A DNA stretch of 9,740 bases from an uncultured Enorma sp. (GCA_905210055.1 CAJLVH010000063.1:1-9740); one strand, 5' to 3'; shown: positions 1 through 6,722, counted from the stretch's first letter. Notes: a model not told the origin generated them from the sequence alone. Numbers and translations: made by a program.

Positions 1-285
1 ATCAAGCTCTGCCTGTTCTTCGGCTGAGATGCTCGGCTGGGCTCCGTCGGCAAATGTGCGGCTGAGGTAGGCGATGATGTCGTCCGATTCATACAGAGGC
101 GCACCGTCGATGAACAGGCACGGTACCTGCACCTTGCCGCCTATGCGTTTAAGGGTGTCGCGCGCCTCGGGCTCCGCCGTGATGTCACGAAGCGGCAGCT
201 CGATGTCGTGCTGTTTCATATAGAGCAGCACCTTGCGGCAGTAGGGGCAGGTGGACATGATGTAGAGCTCGTAGGTGGTTGCCAT
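1..285 (-). CDS. Glutaredoxin/thioltransferase-like protein, N-terminal 95 residues (gene cut by window edge)
   Basis: Read on the minus strand, the frame opens with ATG at 285 and stays open for 95 codons to the left edge, so the C-terminus lies outside the window. The start is set by an AAAGGA ribosome binding site a few bases upstream. The N-terminus (MATTYELYIMSTCPYCRKVL) has a beta strand followed by CPYC at residues 13-16, the dithiol active site of glutaredoxins. Further on, VPCLFIDG holds the cis-proline typical of the thioredoxin fold, and YESDDIIAYL matches the glutathione-site helix region of glutaredoxins and GST N-terminal domains. The expected role is cytosolic thiol-disulfide exchange. 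Residues after about 80 (DGAQPSISAEEQAEL) suggest either a short tail or the linker to a second domain, so it could be a stand-alone glutaredoxin or a GST-like fusion. The gene is divergent from the ribosomal protein operon and probably unrelated to it. Confidence 0.85.
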   Translation of the reverse strand, partial: MATTYELYIMSTCPYCRKVLLYMKQHDIELPLRDITAEPEARDTLKRIGGKVQVPCLFIDGAPLYESDDIIAYLSRTFADGAQPSISAEEQAELD

Positions 286-469
286 GATGGTTCCTTTCAG
301 AATGCGGGGCTGGCTGGTGCCTCGCGATGGAAACTGCTACTCACCTTGTCCCCATTTCTTACGTCTGTAAGCATGGGACGCGTAGGAGGTTCAGCGGTGC
401 TTGTGGCGTGTCGGGCGGGGCTAAGGCGCGCTGATCACGCGAGCAGCCCTGATGTCGTGAGGCGTCGTG

Positions 470-499
470 TTGAAATAAAAAAACGAAAATAAATAAAAT
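470..499 (+). promoter_or_regulatory. Candidate sigma70-type promoter in an A-rich block
   Basis: TTGAAA at 470-475 and TAAAAT at 494-499 each match the consensus in five of six positions, with an 18-bp spacer. The surrounding 470-516 block is almost pure A/T in a GC-rich genome, as expected of a promoter or UP-like element for a highly expressed operon. Transcription starting near 506 would give a leader of about 345 nt before rplC. An alternative -10 (GATAAT, 511-516) lies just downstream but lacks a clear -35. Confidence 0.45.
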
Positions 500-536
500 A
501 ACGAAAACTGGATAATTCGACGAAAGGATCGGCATG

Positions 537-598
537 CGAGTGCGGAGGCGCACTCGGGGGGCGCGGGCGGGAGCGCCCGCTGGCGAGAGGAGCGCCTC
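537..598 (+). promoter_or_regulatory. Three consecutive GC-rich hairpins in the rplC leader
   Basis: Hairpin 1 pairs CGAGTGCG (537-544) with CGCACTCG (549-556) around the loop GAGG. Hairpin 2 pairs GCGGGCG (563-569) with CGCCCGC (574-580) around the loop GGAG. Hairpin 3 pairs GAGG (587-590) with CCTC (595-598) around AGCG. The first two stems are perfect and stable. There is no U-run after any of them, so they are not simple intrinsic terminators. Their place just downstream of the promoter candidate suggests a structured leader, but no known class is recognised. Confidence 0.5.
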
Positions 599-668
599 GA
601 GAATCATCCCACCTCGCACCTGTAATGCGGAGACTTTGTGGAACCCTATGGATACGCCCGCCCCCGTG

Positions 669-674
669 TATACT
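669..674 (+). promoter_or_regulatory. Possible second -10 element for the rplC operon
   Basis: TATACT preceded by TG resembles a -10 element, but I find no good -35 at 16-18 bp upstream (the hexamer there is CTATGG). If used, it would give a leader of about 170 nt. It is weaker evidence than the promoter candidate in the A-rich block. Confidence 0.25.
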
Positions 675-780
675 ACTGAAGCTGTGCCTTTATGGGGAGG
701 ATTCTGTCTCGAGGTTGCGCCAATGGGTTGCACGGCGAGGCTAACGGACGGAATGCAAACCGGCGGCACGCACGTCAGTA

Positions 781-831
781 GTGGTCCGCTGGGGGCGAGC
801 GCAAGGGGTGCTCGCAGAGTCCCATGACCAC
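781..831 (+). promoter_or_regulatory. Layered leader hairpin immediately upstream of the rplC ribosome binding site
   Basis: GTGGTC (781-786) pairs with GACCAC (826-831), GGG (791-793) with CCC (821-823), and GCGAGC (795-800) with GCTCGC (810-815). Together they make one extended, interrupted stem that ends 8 nt before the AGGA ribosome binding site at 840-843. In other bacteria the S10 operon leader is the target of L4 autoregulation. The placement is compatible with a comparable control here, but that function is inferred. Confidence 0.45.
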
Positions 832-850
832 CGAGGGTTAGGATCATTGA

Positions 851-1471
851 ATGATCAACATGATTCTCGGCCGCAAGATCGGCATGACCCAGGTGTGGGA
901 CGACGAGGATAACGTCGTTCCCGTCACGGTCATCCAGGCTGGCCCCTGCGCCGTCTCGCAGGTTAAAACCAAGACGACCGATGGCTACGACGCCGTGCAG
1001 ATCGGCTTCGGAGACATCAAGGCTAAGAACGTCAACAAGCCTATGGCTGGTCACTTCGCCAAGGCCGGCGTCGAGCCCGTGCGCTACCTGCGCGAGGTTC
1101 GCGTCGAGAACGGCGAGGACCACAAGGTCGGCGAGACCGTCACGGTCGCCGACTTCGAGGGCGTCGCGAAGGTCGACGTCATCGGCACCTCCAAGGGTAA
1201 GGGCTTCCAGGGTCGCATCAAGCGCTGGGGTCAGCGCCGCGGTCCTATGACCCACGGTTCCCACTTCAAGCGTCACCCGGGCTCCATCGGCCAGTGCGCC
1301 TACCCCGCGCGCGTTCTCAAGGGCGTCAAGATGGCGGGCCACATGGGCAATGAGCGCGTGACCGTGAAGAACCTCACCGTTGTCCGCATCGATGCCGATC
1401 AGAACCTCATGCTCGTGAAGGGTGCCGTCCCCGGTGCCAAAAACGGCCTGGTCGCCATCCGTATGGCGTAA
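851..1471 (+). CDS. rplC: 50S ribosomal protein L3
   Basis: This 206-residue protein is the full length expected of bacterial L3, a primary 23S rRNA binder near the peptidyl transferase centre. It opens MINMILGRKIGMTQVW, the usual L3 start. The loop that reaches the catalytic centre is clear: GTSKGKGFQGRIKRW (112-126), then HGSHFKRHPGSIGQ (135-148), where Gln148 corresponds to the glutamine methylated by PrmB in E. coli L3. The C-terminal KMAGHMGNERVTV block is also typical. The start at 851 is supported by AGGA 7 nt upstream; the internal ATG at 860 is less well placed. It is the first gene of the ribosomal run, a place normally held by rpsJ, which is absent here. The next gene follows after 42 nt. 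Confidence 0.98.
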   Translation: MINMILGRKIGMTQVWDDEDNVVPVTVIQAGPCAVSQVKTKTTDGYDAVQIGFGDIKAKNVNKPMAGHFAKAGVEPVRYLREVRVENGEDHKVGETVTVADFEGVAKVDVIGTSKGKGFQGRIKRWGQRRGPMTHGSHFKRHPGSIGQCAYPARVLKGVKMAGHMGNERVTVKNLTVVRIDADQNLMLVKGAVPGAKNGLVAIRMA

Positions 1472-1513
1472 TGCTCGTACGCTCAGATCACGTCATACCA
1501 AGGAGAACACCAC

Positions 1514-2140
1514 ATGTCGAATTTTGAAGTCAAGAACAGCGAGGGCAAGAAGGTCGCCGAGGCCGAGCTCGCTGCTGAGGTGTACGGCATCGAGCCGAAC
1601 ATCCACGTCATGCATCACATCGTGAAGTGCCAGCAGGCGTGCTGGCGCAGCGGCACCCAGTCCACCAAGGGCCGCAGCGACGTTTCCGGCGGCGGCGCCA
1701 AGCCGTGGCGTCAGAAGGGCACCGGTCGTGCCCGCCAGGGCTCCATTCGCGCCGGCCAGTGGCGTCATGGTGGCGTCATCCACGGCCCCAAGCCGCGTCT
1801 GTACACCAAGCGCATGAACAACAAAGAGGTCAAGCTCGCGATGCGCTCTGCGCTTTCCGCGAAGCTTCGCGACGGCGAGCTTGTGCTCGTGGACGACTAC
1901 GGTTTCGAGAAGCCGTCCACCAAGGCCGCCGTTGCCATGCTCAAGGCGCTCGGTATCTACGGCAAGCGTCTCACCATCATCGTTCGCGAGGACGACATCA
2001 ACGCCTTCCTCTCGTTCCGCAACATCCCCAAGACGTTCATCATCACGCCCGATGAGGCCAACACCTACGACCTCATCAACAACGGCGCCCTTCTGATGCC
2101 CGCCGATGTTGCCGTTCACTTCGGGGAGGTGCTTGCATAA
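1514..2140 (+). CDS. rplD: 50S ribosomal protein L4
   Basis: This 208-residue protein matches L4 in length and sequence. The signature extended loop that lines the peptide exit tunnel is at residues 59-97 and contains GGGAKPWRQKGTGRARQGS and GQWRHGGVIHGPKPR. The C-terminal half, with a VLVDDYGFEKPSTK segment, is the globular alpha/beta domain on the ribosome surface. AAGGAG sits 8 nt before the ATG. The stop codon directly abuts the rplW start, so the two genes are translationally linked. In E. coli, L4 also represses its own operon by acting on the leader RNA and on RNase E; whether this holds here cannot be seen from the sequence. Confidence 0.98.
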   Translation: MSNFEVKNSEGKKVAEAELAAEVYGIEPNIHVMHHIVKCQQACWRSGTQSTKGRSDVSGGGAKPWRQKGTGRARQGSIRAGQWRHGGVIHGPKPRLYTKRMNNKEVKLAMRSALSAKLRDGELVLVDDYGFEKPSTKAAVAMLKALGIYGKRLTIIVREDDINAFLSFRNIPKTFIITPDEANTYDLINNGALLMPADVAVHFGEVLA

Positions 2141-2428
2141 ATGACCGCCCACGAGATCATCATTCGCCCGATCGTGTCCGAGCGTTCCTTCGACATGATG
2201 TCGGAGAACAAGTACACGTTCGAGGTTGCTCGCGACGCGAACAAGTACCAGATCAAGGATGCCATCGAGGAGCTCTTCAACGTGAAGGTCACTTCGGTGA
2301 ACACCATCAACGTGAAGCCCAAGACGAAGCGCGTGCGCTACGTGGCTGGCAAGACCCGTCAGTGGAAGAAGGCCATCGTCACGCTCGCCGACGGCGACTC
2401 GATCGAGATTTACGGCAACCAGGCCTAA
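2141..2428 (+). CDS. rplW: 50S ribosomal protein L23
   Basis: This 95-residue L23 has the typical small ferredoxin-like fold: an N-terminal IIIRPIVSERS motif, the KYTFEVARDANKYQIKDAIE core, and the basic KPKTKRVRYVAGKTRQWKKA loop that contacts 23S rRNA. L23 sits at the tunnel exit, where trigger factor and SRP dock. The ATG at 2141 follows the rplD stop without any gap, and GGGGAGG inside the end of rplD acts as ribosome binding site. Unlike most junctions here, it is followed by a long structured spacer before rplB. Confidence 0.98.
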   Translation: MTAHEIIIRPIVSERSFDMMSENKYTFEVARDANKYQIKDAIEELFNVKVTSVNTINVKPKTKRVRYVAGKTRQWKKAIVTLADGDSIEIYGNQA

Positions 2429-2433
2429 GGCTT

Positions 2434-2555
2434 GGCTCCGTACGCCCGCTACGGCGGGCATCGTATCGGGGACTCGAAGATGGAGCCGCCCGGTACCGTG
2501 GTAATCCGGTGTCAACGCACCCTGGGGCCCAGCGCCCCACATCCCTGATGCGTTG
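2434..2555 (+). promoter_or_regulatory. Densely structured rplW-rplB spacer RNA
   Basis: The 157-nt spacer folds, by eye, into two nested elements. In the first, GGCTCC (2434-2439) pairs with GGAGCC (2482-2487) and encloses a perfect GCCCGC/GCGGGC hairpin (2444-2449 with 2454-2459) capped by TACG, a UNCG-type stable tetraloop. In the second, CAACGCA (2513-2519) pairs with TGCGTTG (2549-2555) and encloses TGGGGC/GCCCCA (2523-2528 with 2534-2539). CGGTACCG at 2491-2498 lies between them. No U-run follows, so termination is unlikely. It could be a processing site, an autoregulatory site for L2, or a translation control element. Confidence 0.5.
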
Positions 2556-2585
2556 GCCAACGGAAAGAGACGAAAGGGATTTGTA

Positions 2586-3416
2586 ATGGCTGTGAAACAT
2601 CTCAAGCCGACCAGCCCGGGTCGCCGTTGGCAGACGGTCTCGGACTTTGCCGAGATCACCTGCACGAAGCCCGAGAAGTCGCTTCTCGAGCCGCTGCCCA
2701 AGAAGGCCGGTCGCAACAACCAGGGTCGCATCACGACCCGTCACCAGGGTGGCGGCGTGAAGCGTCGTTACCGTCGCATCGACTTCAAGCGCAACAAGGA
2801 CGGCGTGCCGGCGAAGGTCGCCACGATCGAGTACGACCCCAACCGCTCCGCCCGCATCGCGCTTCTGCACTATGCAGACGGCGAGAAGCGCTACATCCTC
2901 TGCCCGAAGGGCCTCAAGGTCGGTGACACCGTGCTTTCCGGCGCCGGCGCCGATATCAAGCCCGGCAACGCGCTTCCGCTCTCCGACATCCCGGTGGGTA
3001 CGCTCATCCACGCGATTGAGTTCCAGCCCGGCAAGGGCGCCGCGATCGCCCGTTCCGCCGGCTGCGCCTGCCAGCTCATGGGCAAGGAGGGCAAGTATGC
3101 CATCCTGCGCATGCCCAGCTCCGAGATGCGCCGCGTGCTCATCACCTGCCGCGCCACGGTGGGCGAGGTCGGTAACGCCGAGCACTCCAACATCGTGATC
3201 GGCAAGGCCGGCCGCAAGCGTTACATGAACGTGCGCCCGACGGTCCGCGGTACCGTCATGAACCCGGTCGACCACCCGCACGGCGGTGGCGAGGGCAAGA
3301 ACCACACCTCTGGTCGCCCGTCCATGACGCCGTGGGGCAAGCCCACCAAGGGTTATCGCACGCGCAAGAAGAAGAAGGCTTCGAACAGCCTCATCATCCG
3401 TCGCCGTCGCAAGTAG
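2586..3416 (+). CDS. rplB: 50S ribosomal protein L2
   Basis: This 276-residue protein is the normal length for L2, the universally conserved subunit that supports the peptidyl transferase centre and the inter-subunit bridge. It begins MAVKHLKPTSPGRR, the standard L2 N-terminus, which fixes the ATG at 2586; an upstream in-frame ATG at 2553 lies inside the spacer hairpin and adds residues not found in L2. An AAAGGGA ribosome binding site precedes it. The OB-like and SH3-like domains are intact, with ITTRHQGGGVKRRYR near residue 50 and the functionally essential NPVDHPHGGGEG block at 226-237. The C-terminal tail RRRRK is typical. It is preceded by an unusual 157-nt structured spacer. Confidence 0.98.
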   Translation: MAVKHLKPTSPGRRWQTVSDFAEITCTKPEKSLLEPLPKKAGRNNQGRITTRHQGGGVKRRYRRIDFKRNKDGVPAKVATIEYDPNRSARIALLHYADGEKRYILCPKGLKVGDTVLSGAGADIKPGNALPLSDIPVGTLIHAIEFQPGKGAAIARSAGCACQLMGKEGKYAILRMPSSEMRRVLITCRATVGEVGNAEHSNIVIGKAGRKRYMNVRPTVRGTVMNPVDHPHGGGEGKNHTSGRPSMTPWGKPTKGYRTRKKKKASNSLIIRRRRK

Positions 3417-3445
3417 TCCGAGATACCGAGAAGGAGTAAGAACCA

Positions 3446-3706
3446 ATGAGCAGAAGTCTCAAAAAGGGGCCGTTCGTGGAAGCTCGCCTGCTCTCGCGTA
3501 TCGTCGCGATGAACGAGGCTGGCACGAAGGACGTCGTGAAGACCTGGTCGCGCGCGTCCACGATCTTCCCCGAGATGGTGGGTCACACCATCGCCGTGCA
3601 CGATGGACGCAAGCACGTCCCCGTGTACATCACCGAGTCCATGGTTGGTCACAAGCTCGGCGAGTTCGCGCCCACCCGTACGTTCCGCGGTCATAAGGCC
3701 AAGTAG
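3446..3706 (+). CDS. rpsS: 30S ribosomal protein S19
   Basis: This 86-residue S19 starts MSRSLKKGPFVE and contains the conserved WSRASTIFPEMVGHTIAVHDGR core and the YITESMVGHKLGEFAPTRTF segment. S19 sits in the 30S head and contacts S13 and the A-site finger of 23S rRNA. AAGGAG lies about 10 nt before the ATG. Length and order (between rplB and rplV) are canonical. Confidence 0.98.
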   Translation: MSRSLKKGPFVEARLLSRIVAMNEAGTKDVVKTWSRASTIFPEMVGHTIAVHDGRKHVPVYITESMVGHKLGEFAPTRTFRGHKAK

Positions 3707-3720
3707 GGGGTTTCACGTAA

Positions 3721-4092
3721 ATGGCAACTAAAGCTACCGATACCGAGACCCGCGAGGTCCGCGCCGTCGCTAAGTACGTGCGCGTCTCGCCTTCCAAGGC
3801 TCGCCTCGTGGTCGATCTCATCCGTCGCAAGTCTGTGGAGCAGGCTTTCGACATCCTGCATTTCTGCGAGCGCGCCGTCGCGGTCGACGTGGAGAAGTGC
3901 CTCCGCTCTGCCGTGGCCAACGCCGTGAACAACAACGGTATGCGCGCCGATGACCTCGTGGTCGCCGCCGCCTATGTGGACGAAGGCCCCACGCTGAAGC
4001 GCATCCGTCCGCGCGCCAAGGGCTCTGCTTCCCGCATCCTCAAGCGCACGAGCCACATCACCATCGTCGTCGCTCCGCGAAAGGAGGCTTAA
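3721..4092 (+). CDS. rplV: 50S ribosomal protein L22
   Basis: This 123-residue L22 has the conserved AKYVRVSPSKARLVVDLIR start and, near residues 84-108, the long beta-hairpin DEGPTLKRIRPRAKGSASRI that reaches into the exit tunnel, where mutations give macrolide resistance in other bacteria. No such change is obvious. The spacer to rpsS is 14 nt and carries only a G-rich AGGGGG as a weak ribosome binding site, so coupling to rpsS is likely. Its own C-terminal codons contain a full AAAGGAGG that serves rpsC. Confidence 0.98.
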   Translation: MATKATDTETREVRAVAKYVRVSPSKARLVVDLIRRKSVEQAFDILHFCERAVAVDVEKCLRSAVANAVNNNGMRADDLVVAAAYVDEGPTLKRIRPRAKGSASRILKRTSHITIVVAPRKEA

Positions 4093-4098
4093 AGCACT

Positions 4099-4808
4099 AT
4101 GGGTCAGAAAGTCTACCCCACCGGTTTTCGTCTTGGCATCACCGAGAACTGGCGCTCCCGTTGGTTCGCCGACAAGAACTACGCCACGACCCTCGGTAAT
4201 GACCTTGAGCTCCGCAAGTATCTGGCCAAGCGCCTCCGTCGTGCCGCCGTCTCCCGCGTGGAGATCGAGCGCGCTGGCGACAAGGTGAAGGTCATCATCT
4301 ACACCGCCCGTCCTGGCATCGTGATTGGCAAGAAGGGTGCCGAGATCGACCAGATCCGCACTGAGCTCGAGAAGGTCGCCGGTGTCTCCAAGGGCGAGCT
4401 CTCCGTCGACGTCATCGAGATCAAGCGTCCCGAGCTCGATGCCGTGCTCGTGGCCCAGTCCATTGCCGAGCAGCTCGAGGGTCGCGTGGCCTTCCGTCGT
4501 GCCATGCGCAAGGCCGTCCAGTCCGCCCGCAAGGCTGGTGCCAAGGGCATCCGTATCCAGTGCTCCGGCCGTCTCGGCGGCGCCGAGATGGGTCGTCGCG
4601 AGTGGTACCGCGAGGGTCGCGTGCCGCTGCACACCCTGCGCGCCAAGATCGATTACGGTCAGGCCACCGCGCGCACCACGATGGGTTCCTGCGGCGTCAA
4701 GGTTTGGATCTACCTGGGCGAGAAGCTTCCCGGCCAGCCCGTTCCGAACCCGGCGCTCGAGGGCTCCTCGCGTCCGCGTCGTCGTAACTCCGAGAGGAGG
4801 GGTCAGTA

Positions 4809-4809
<1 letters not shown>
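4099..4809 (+). CDS. rpsC: 30S ribosomal protein S3
   Basis: This 236-residue S3 begins MGQKVYPTGFRLGI and shows the type II KH domain with the GIVIGKKG loop at residues 73-80, followed by the C-terminal domain (GAKGIRIQCSGRLGGAEM, REGRVPLHTLRAKIDYG). The basic residues of the C-terminal domain line the mRNA entry channel. A perfect AAAGGAGG lies 11 nt upstream within the end of rplV. The C-terminus ends in a basic, serine-rich tail (SSRPRRRNSERRGQ), as in many actinobacterial S3 proteins. Its TAG overlaps the rplP GTG start by one base. Confidence 0.98.
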
Positions 4810-5240
<431 letters not shown>

Positions 5241-5456
5241 ATGAAGCCCGCAGAGATTCGTGCGCTTTCCGACGAGCAGCTCGCCGAAAAGCTGAAGGAA
5301 TGCCGAGCTGAGCTCTTCAACCTTCGTTTCCAGATGGCTACGAGCCAGCTCGACAACACCGCTCGCGTCAAGACCGTGAAGAAGGACATCGCGCGCGTCC
5401 TCACCGAGCAGCGCGCCCGCGAGATCGCGGCCGAGAAGTCCGCTGCGGCAGAGTAG
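5241..5456 (+). CDS. rpmC: 50S ribosomal protein L29
   Basis: This 71-residue helical protein is L29: MKPAEIRALSDEQLAEKLKE, then ELFNLRFQMATSQLDNTARV, ending in a basic helix (KTVKKDIARVLTEQRARE) and an alanine/glutamate tail. L29 sits close to L23 at the tunnel exit. The ATG directly follows the rplP stop, and GGGGAGG just upstream in rplP is the ribosome binding site. Confidence 0.97.
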   Translation: MKPAEIRALSDEQLAEKLKECRAELFNLRFQMATSQLDNTARVKTVKKDIARVLTEQRAREIAAEKSAAAE

Positions 5457-5472
5457 AGCTTGAGGAGTAAAC

Positions 5473-5736
5473 ATGAGCGATACTACGCGTAACACGCGCA
5501 AGGTCCGTACCGGCACGGTCGTCTCCATCTCGGGCAACAAGACCATCGTTGTCCAGACCATGGAGCGCAAGCGTCACCCCAAGTACGGCAAGATGATGAC
5601 CACCACCAAGAAGCTTCATGCGCATGATGAGGAGTGCACTGCCGGCGTGGGCGATACGGTTCGCGTCATGGAGACTCGTCCTCTGTCCAAGATGAAGCGC
5701 TGGCGCCTCGTCGAGATTATCGAGCGCGCCAAGTAG
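5473..5736 (+). CDS. rpsQ: 30S ribosomal protein S17
   Basis: This 87-residue S17 shows the OB-fold pattern TGTVVSISGNKTIVV, the RKRHPKYGKMM loop with conserved basic residues, and ETRPLSKMKRWRLVEI at the C-terminus. S17 is a primary 16S rRNA binder. GAGGAG lies about 8 nt before the ATG. It is the last gene of the classical S10 operon, and it is followed by a 103-nt spacer that holds a strong hairpin before rplN. Confidence 0.98.
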   Translation: MSDTTRNTRKVRTGTVVSISGNKTIVVQTMERKRHPKYGKMMTTTKKLHAHDEECTAGVGDTVRVMETRPLSKMKRWRLVEIIERAK

Positions 5737-5763
5737 GCTGCTTTGATTGTTCACGCCAGCGAC

Positions 5764-5808
5764 GTGCGCGGCGTGCCAGGGATCAATTCCTGGGGAATCG
5801 CCGCGCAC
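5764..5808 (+). promoter_or_regulatory. Strong two-tier hairpin between rpsQ and rplN
   Basis: GTGCGCGGCG (5764-5773) pairs perfectly over 10 bp with CGCCGCGCAC (5799-5808). Inside, CCAGG (5776-5780) pairs with CCTGG (5789-5793) around the loop GATCAATT, with an asymmetric TG/GGAAT internal loop. No U-run follows. It lies at the classical S10/spc operon boundary, 31 nt before rplN. An RNase III-type processing site or a protein-binding regulatory site is plausible; the sequence alone does not decide. Confidence 0.6.
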
Positions 5809-5839
5809 CTCTCCTGGTCTTGAGTTCGGAGGAACGACC

Positions 5840-6208
5840 ATGATTCAAATGCAAACCATGCTCAACGTCGCCGATAACTCCGGTGCGCGCAAGGTTCGCT
5901 GCATCAAGGTGCTCGGTGGCTCCAAGCGCCGTTATGCAGGAATCGGTGACGTTATCGTGGCCGCCGTTCAGGAGGCTACGCCCGGCGCCAACGTCAAGAA
6001 GAAGGACGTTGTGAAGTGCGTCGTCGTCCGCACGGTGAAGGAGGTCCGCCGCAAGGACGGTTCCTACATCCGCTTCGACGACAACGCCTGCGTCGTCATC
6101 AACAACGACGGTTCGCCCGTGGGCACCCGTATCTTCGGGCCCGTGGCGCGCGAGCTGCGTGACAAGAAGTACATGAAGATCGTCTCGCTTGCTCCCGAGA
6201 CCCTGTAA
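5840..6208 (+). CDS. rplN: 50S ribosomal protein L14
   Basis: This 122-residue protein is the exact usual length of L14. The start MIQMQTMLNVADNSGARKVRC is canonical and fixes the ATG at 5840, preceded by GGAGG 7 nt upstream; earlier in-frame codons fall within the upstream hairpin. The GSPVGTRIFGPVARELRDK segment and the C-terminal IVSLAPETL match the family. L14 forms an inter-subunit bridge and is the docking site for the silencing factor RsfS. In most bacteria this gene heads the spc operon; here only rplX follows before a terminator. Confidence 0.98.
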   Translation: MIQMQTMLNVADNSGARKVRCIKVLGGSKRRYAGIGDVIVAAVQEATPGANVKKKDVVKCVVVRTVKEVRRKDGSYIRFDDNACVVINNDGSPVGTRIFGPVARELRDKKYMKIVSLAPETL

Positions 6209-6223
6209 AGAAAGGAGAGCGTC

Positions 6224-6547
6224 ATGGGTATGTCCATCAAGACGGGCGACACCGTCAAGATTCTCTCCGGCAAGGATCGCGGCAAGCAGGGCACCGTGCT
6301 GCGCGCGTACCCCGCCGAGGGCAAGATCAAGGTTGAAGGCGTGGCCATCGTGAAGAAGGCCGTGAAGCCCAACCAGCAGAACCAGCAGGGCGGCATCGTC
6401 CCGCAGGAGGCAAAGATCGACGCATCCAACGCGATGCTCGTGTGCCCCAAGTGCGGCAAGGCCACCCGCGTCGGTCACAAGCAGGGCGAGCTCGACGGTC
6501 ACAAGACCGCCATCCGCATCTGCAAGAAGTGCGGTGCCGAGTTCTAA
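6224..6547 (+). CDS. rplX: 50S ribosomal protein L24 with C-terminal zinc ribbon
   Basis: This 107-residue L24 has the KOW motif at about residues 5-40 (KTGDTVKILSGKDRGKQGTV), the following KAVKPNQQNQQGGIVPQEAKID segment, and a C-terminal zinc ribbon: CPKC at 74-77 and CKKC at 100-103. Such ribbons occur in L24 of several bacterial groups. L24 is an assembly initiator of the 50S subunit near the tunnel exit. AAAGGAG lies about 7 nt before the ATG at 6224; Met3 is a possible alternative start. It is the last gene of the run. rplE, which usually comes next, is not in the window. Confidence 0.97.
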   Translation: MGMSIKTGDTVKILSGKDRGKQGTVLRAYPAEGKIKVEGVAIVKKAVKPNQQNQQGGIVPQEAKIDASNAMLVCPKCGKATRVGHKQGELDGHKTAIRICKKCGAEF

Positions 6548-6575
6548 GCCCGTTGCTGCTCTGATTCAGCGACTC

Positions 6576-6633
6576 GCATGCGGTGCTTGACGCTTTGTGT
6601 CTTGCGCGTCGTGTTGACGCGCTCGCCGCATGC
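6576..6633 (+). other. Nested hairpin between rplX and its terminator
   Basis: GCATGCGG (6576-6583) pairs with CCGCATGC (6626-6633). Inside, GCGCGTC (6604-6610) pairs with GACGCGC (6616-6622) around the loop GTGTT. Both stems are perfect. It would stand at the 3' end of the operon transcript directly before the terminator and could protect it or serve as a processing site. Confidence 0.45.
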
Positions 6634-6637
6634 TTAT

Positions 6638-6677
6638 GCCCGGAAGCTCCTCGTTTGAGCTTCCGGGCTTTTTTCTT
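6638..6677 (+). terminator. Intrinsic terminator closing the ribosomal protein run
   Basis: GCCCGGAAGCTC (6638-6649) pairs perfectly over 12 bp with GAGCTTCCGGGC (6657-6668), with a 7-nt loop, followed by TTTTTTCTT. This is a textbook Rho-independent terminator 90 nt after rplX and shows that the operon ends here rather than continuing into rplE. Confidence 0.95.
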
Positions 6678-6722
6678 ATCTGTTGTCGATATCGTTGTTG
6701 AGCGTTACAGCATTCGCATCTT

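Larger units (their letters stand above)
286..850. other. 565-bp gene-free region between the divergent glutaredoxin gene and rplC
   Basis: I see no convincing gene here. In other high-GC operons of this type rpsJ (S10) would sit directly before rplC, but no frame gives S10-like sequence. From left to right the region holds an imperfect hairpin at 348-379, a striking A-rich stretch around 470-516 with a promoter candidate, three consecutive GC-rich hairpins at 537-598, a TATACT hexamer at 669-674, and a branched hairpin at 781-831 just before the rplC ribosome binding site. It most likely contains the main promoter and a long 5' untranslated leader of the ribosomal operon. Confidence 0.7.

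Noticed and set aside
537..580. ANTAR-type tandem hairpin target
   Set aside because: ANTAR sites need paired hexaloops with A at position 1 and G at position 4; these loops (GAGG/GGAG, or GGAGGC as a hexaloop) do not fit.
534..827. 97-codon plus-strand frame before rplC
   Set aside because: It starts inside a hairpin, lacks a ribosome binding site, resembles no family, and its reading covers leader structures. It is not rpsJ.
359..4632. Several long minus-strand open frames opposite the ribosomal genes (359-1342, 1493-2734, 2379-3446, 3691-4632)
   Set aside because: They mirror the codon bias of the plus-strand genes, have low-complexity composition (rich in Leu, Gly, Asp, Val, His), no family resemblance, and overlap proven ribosomal genes.
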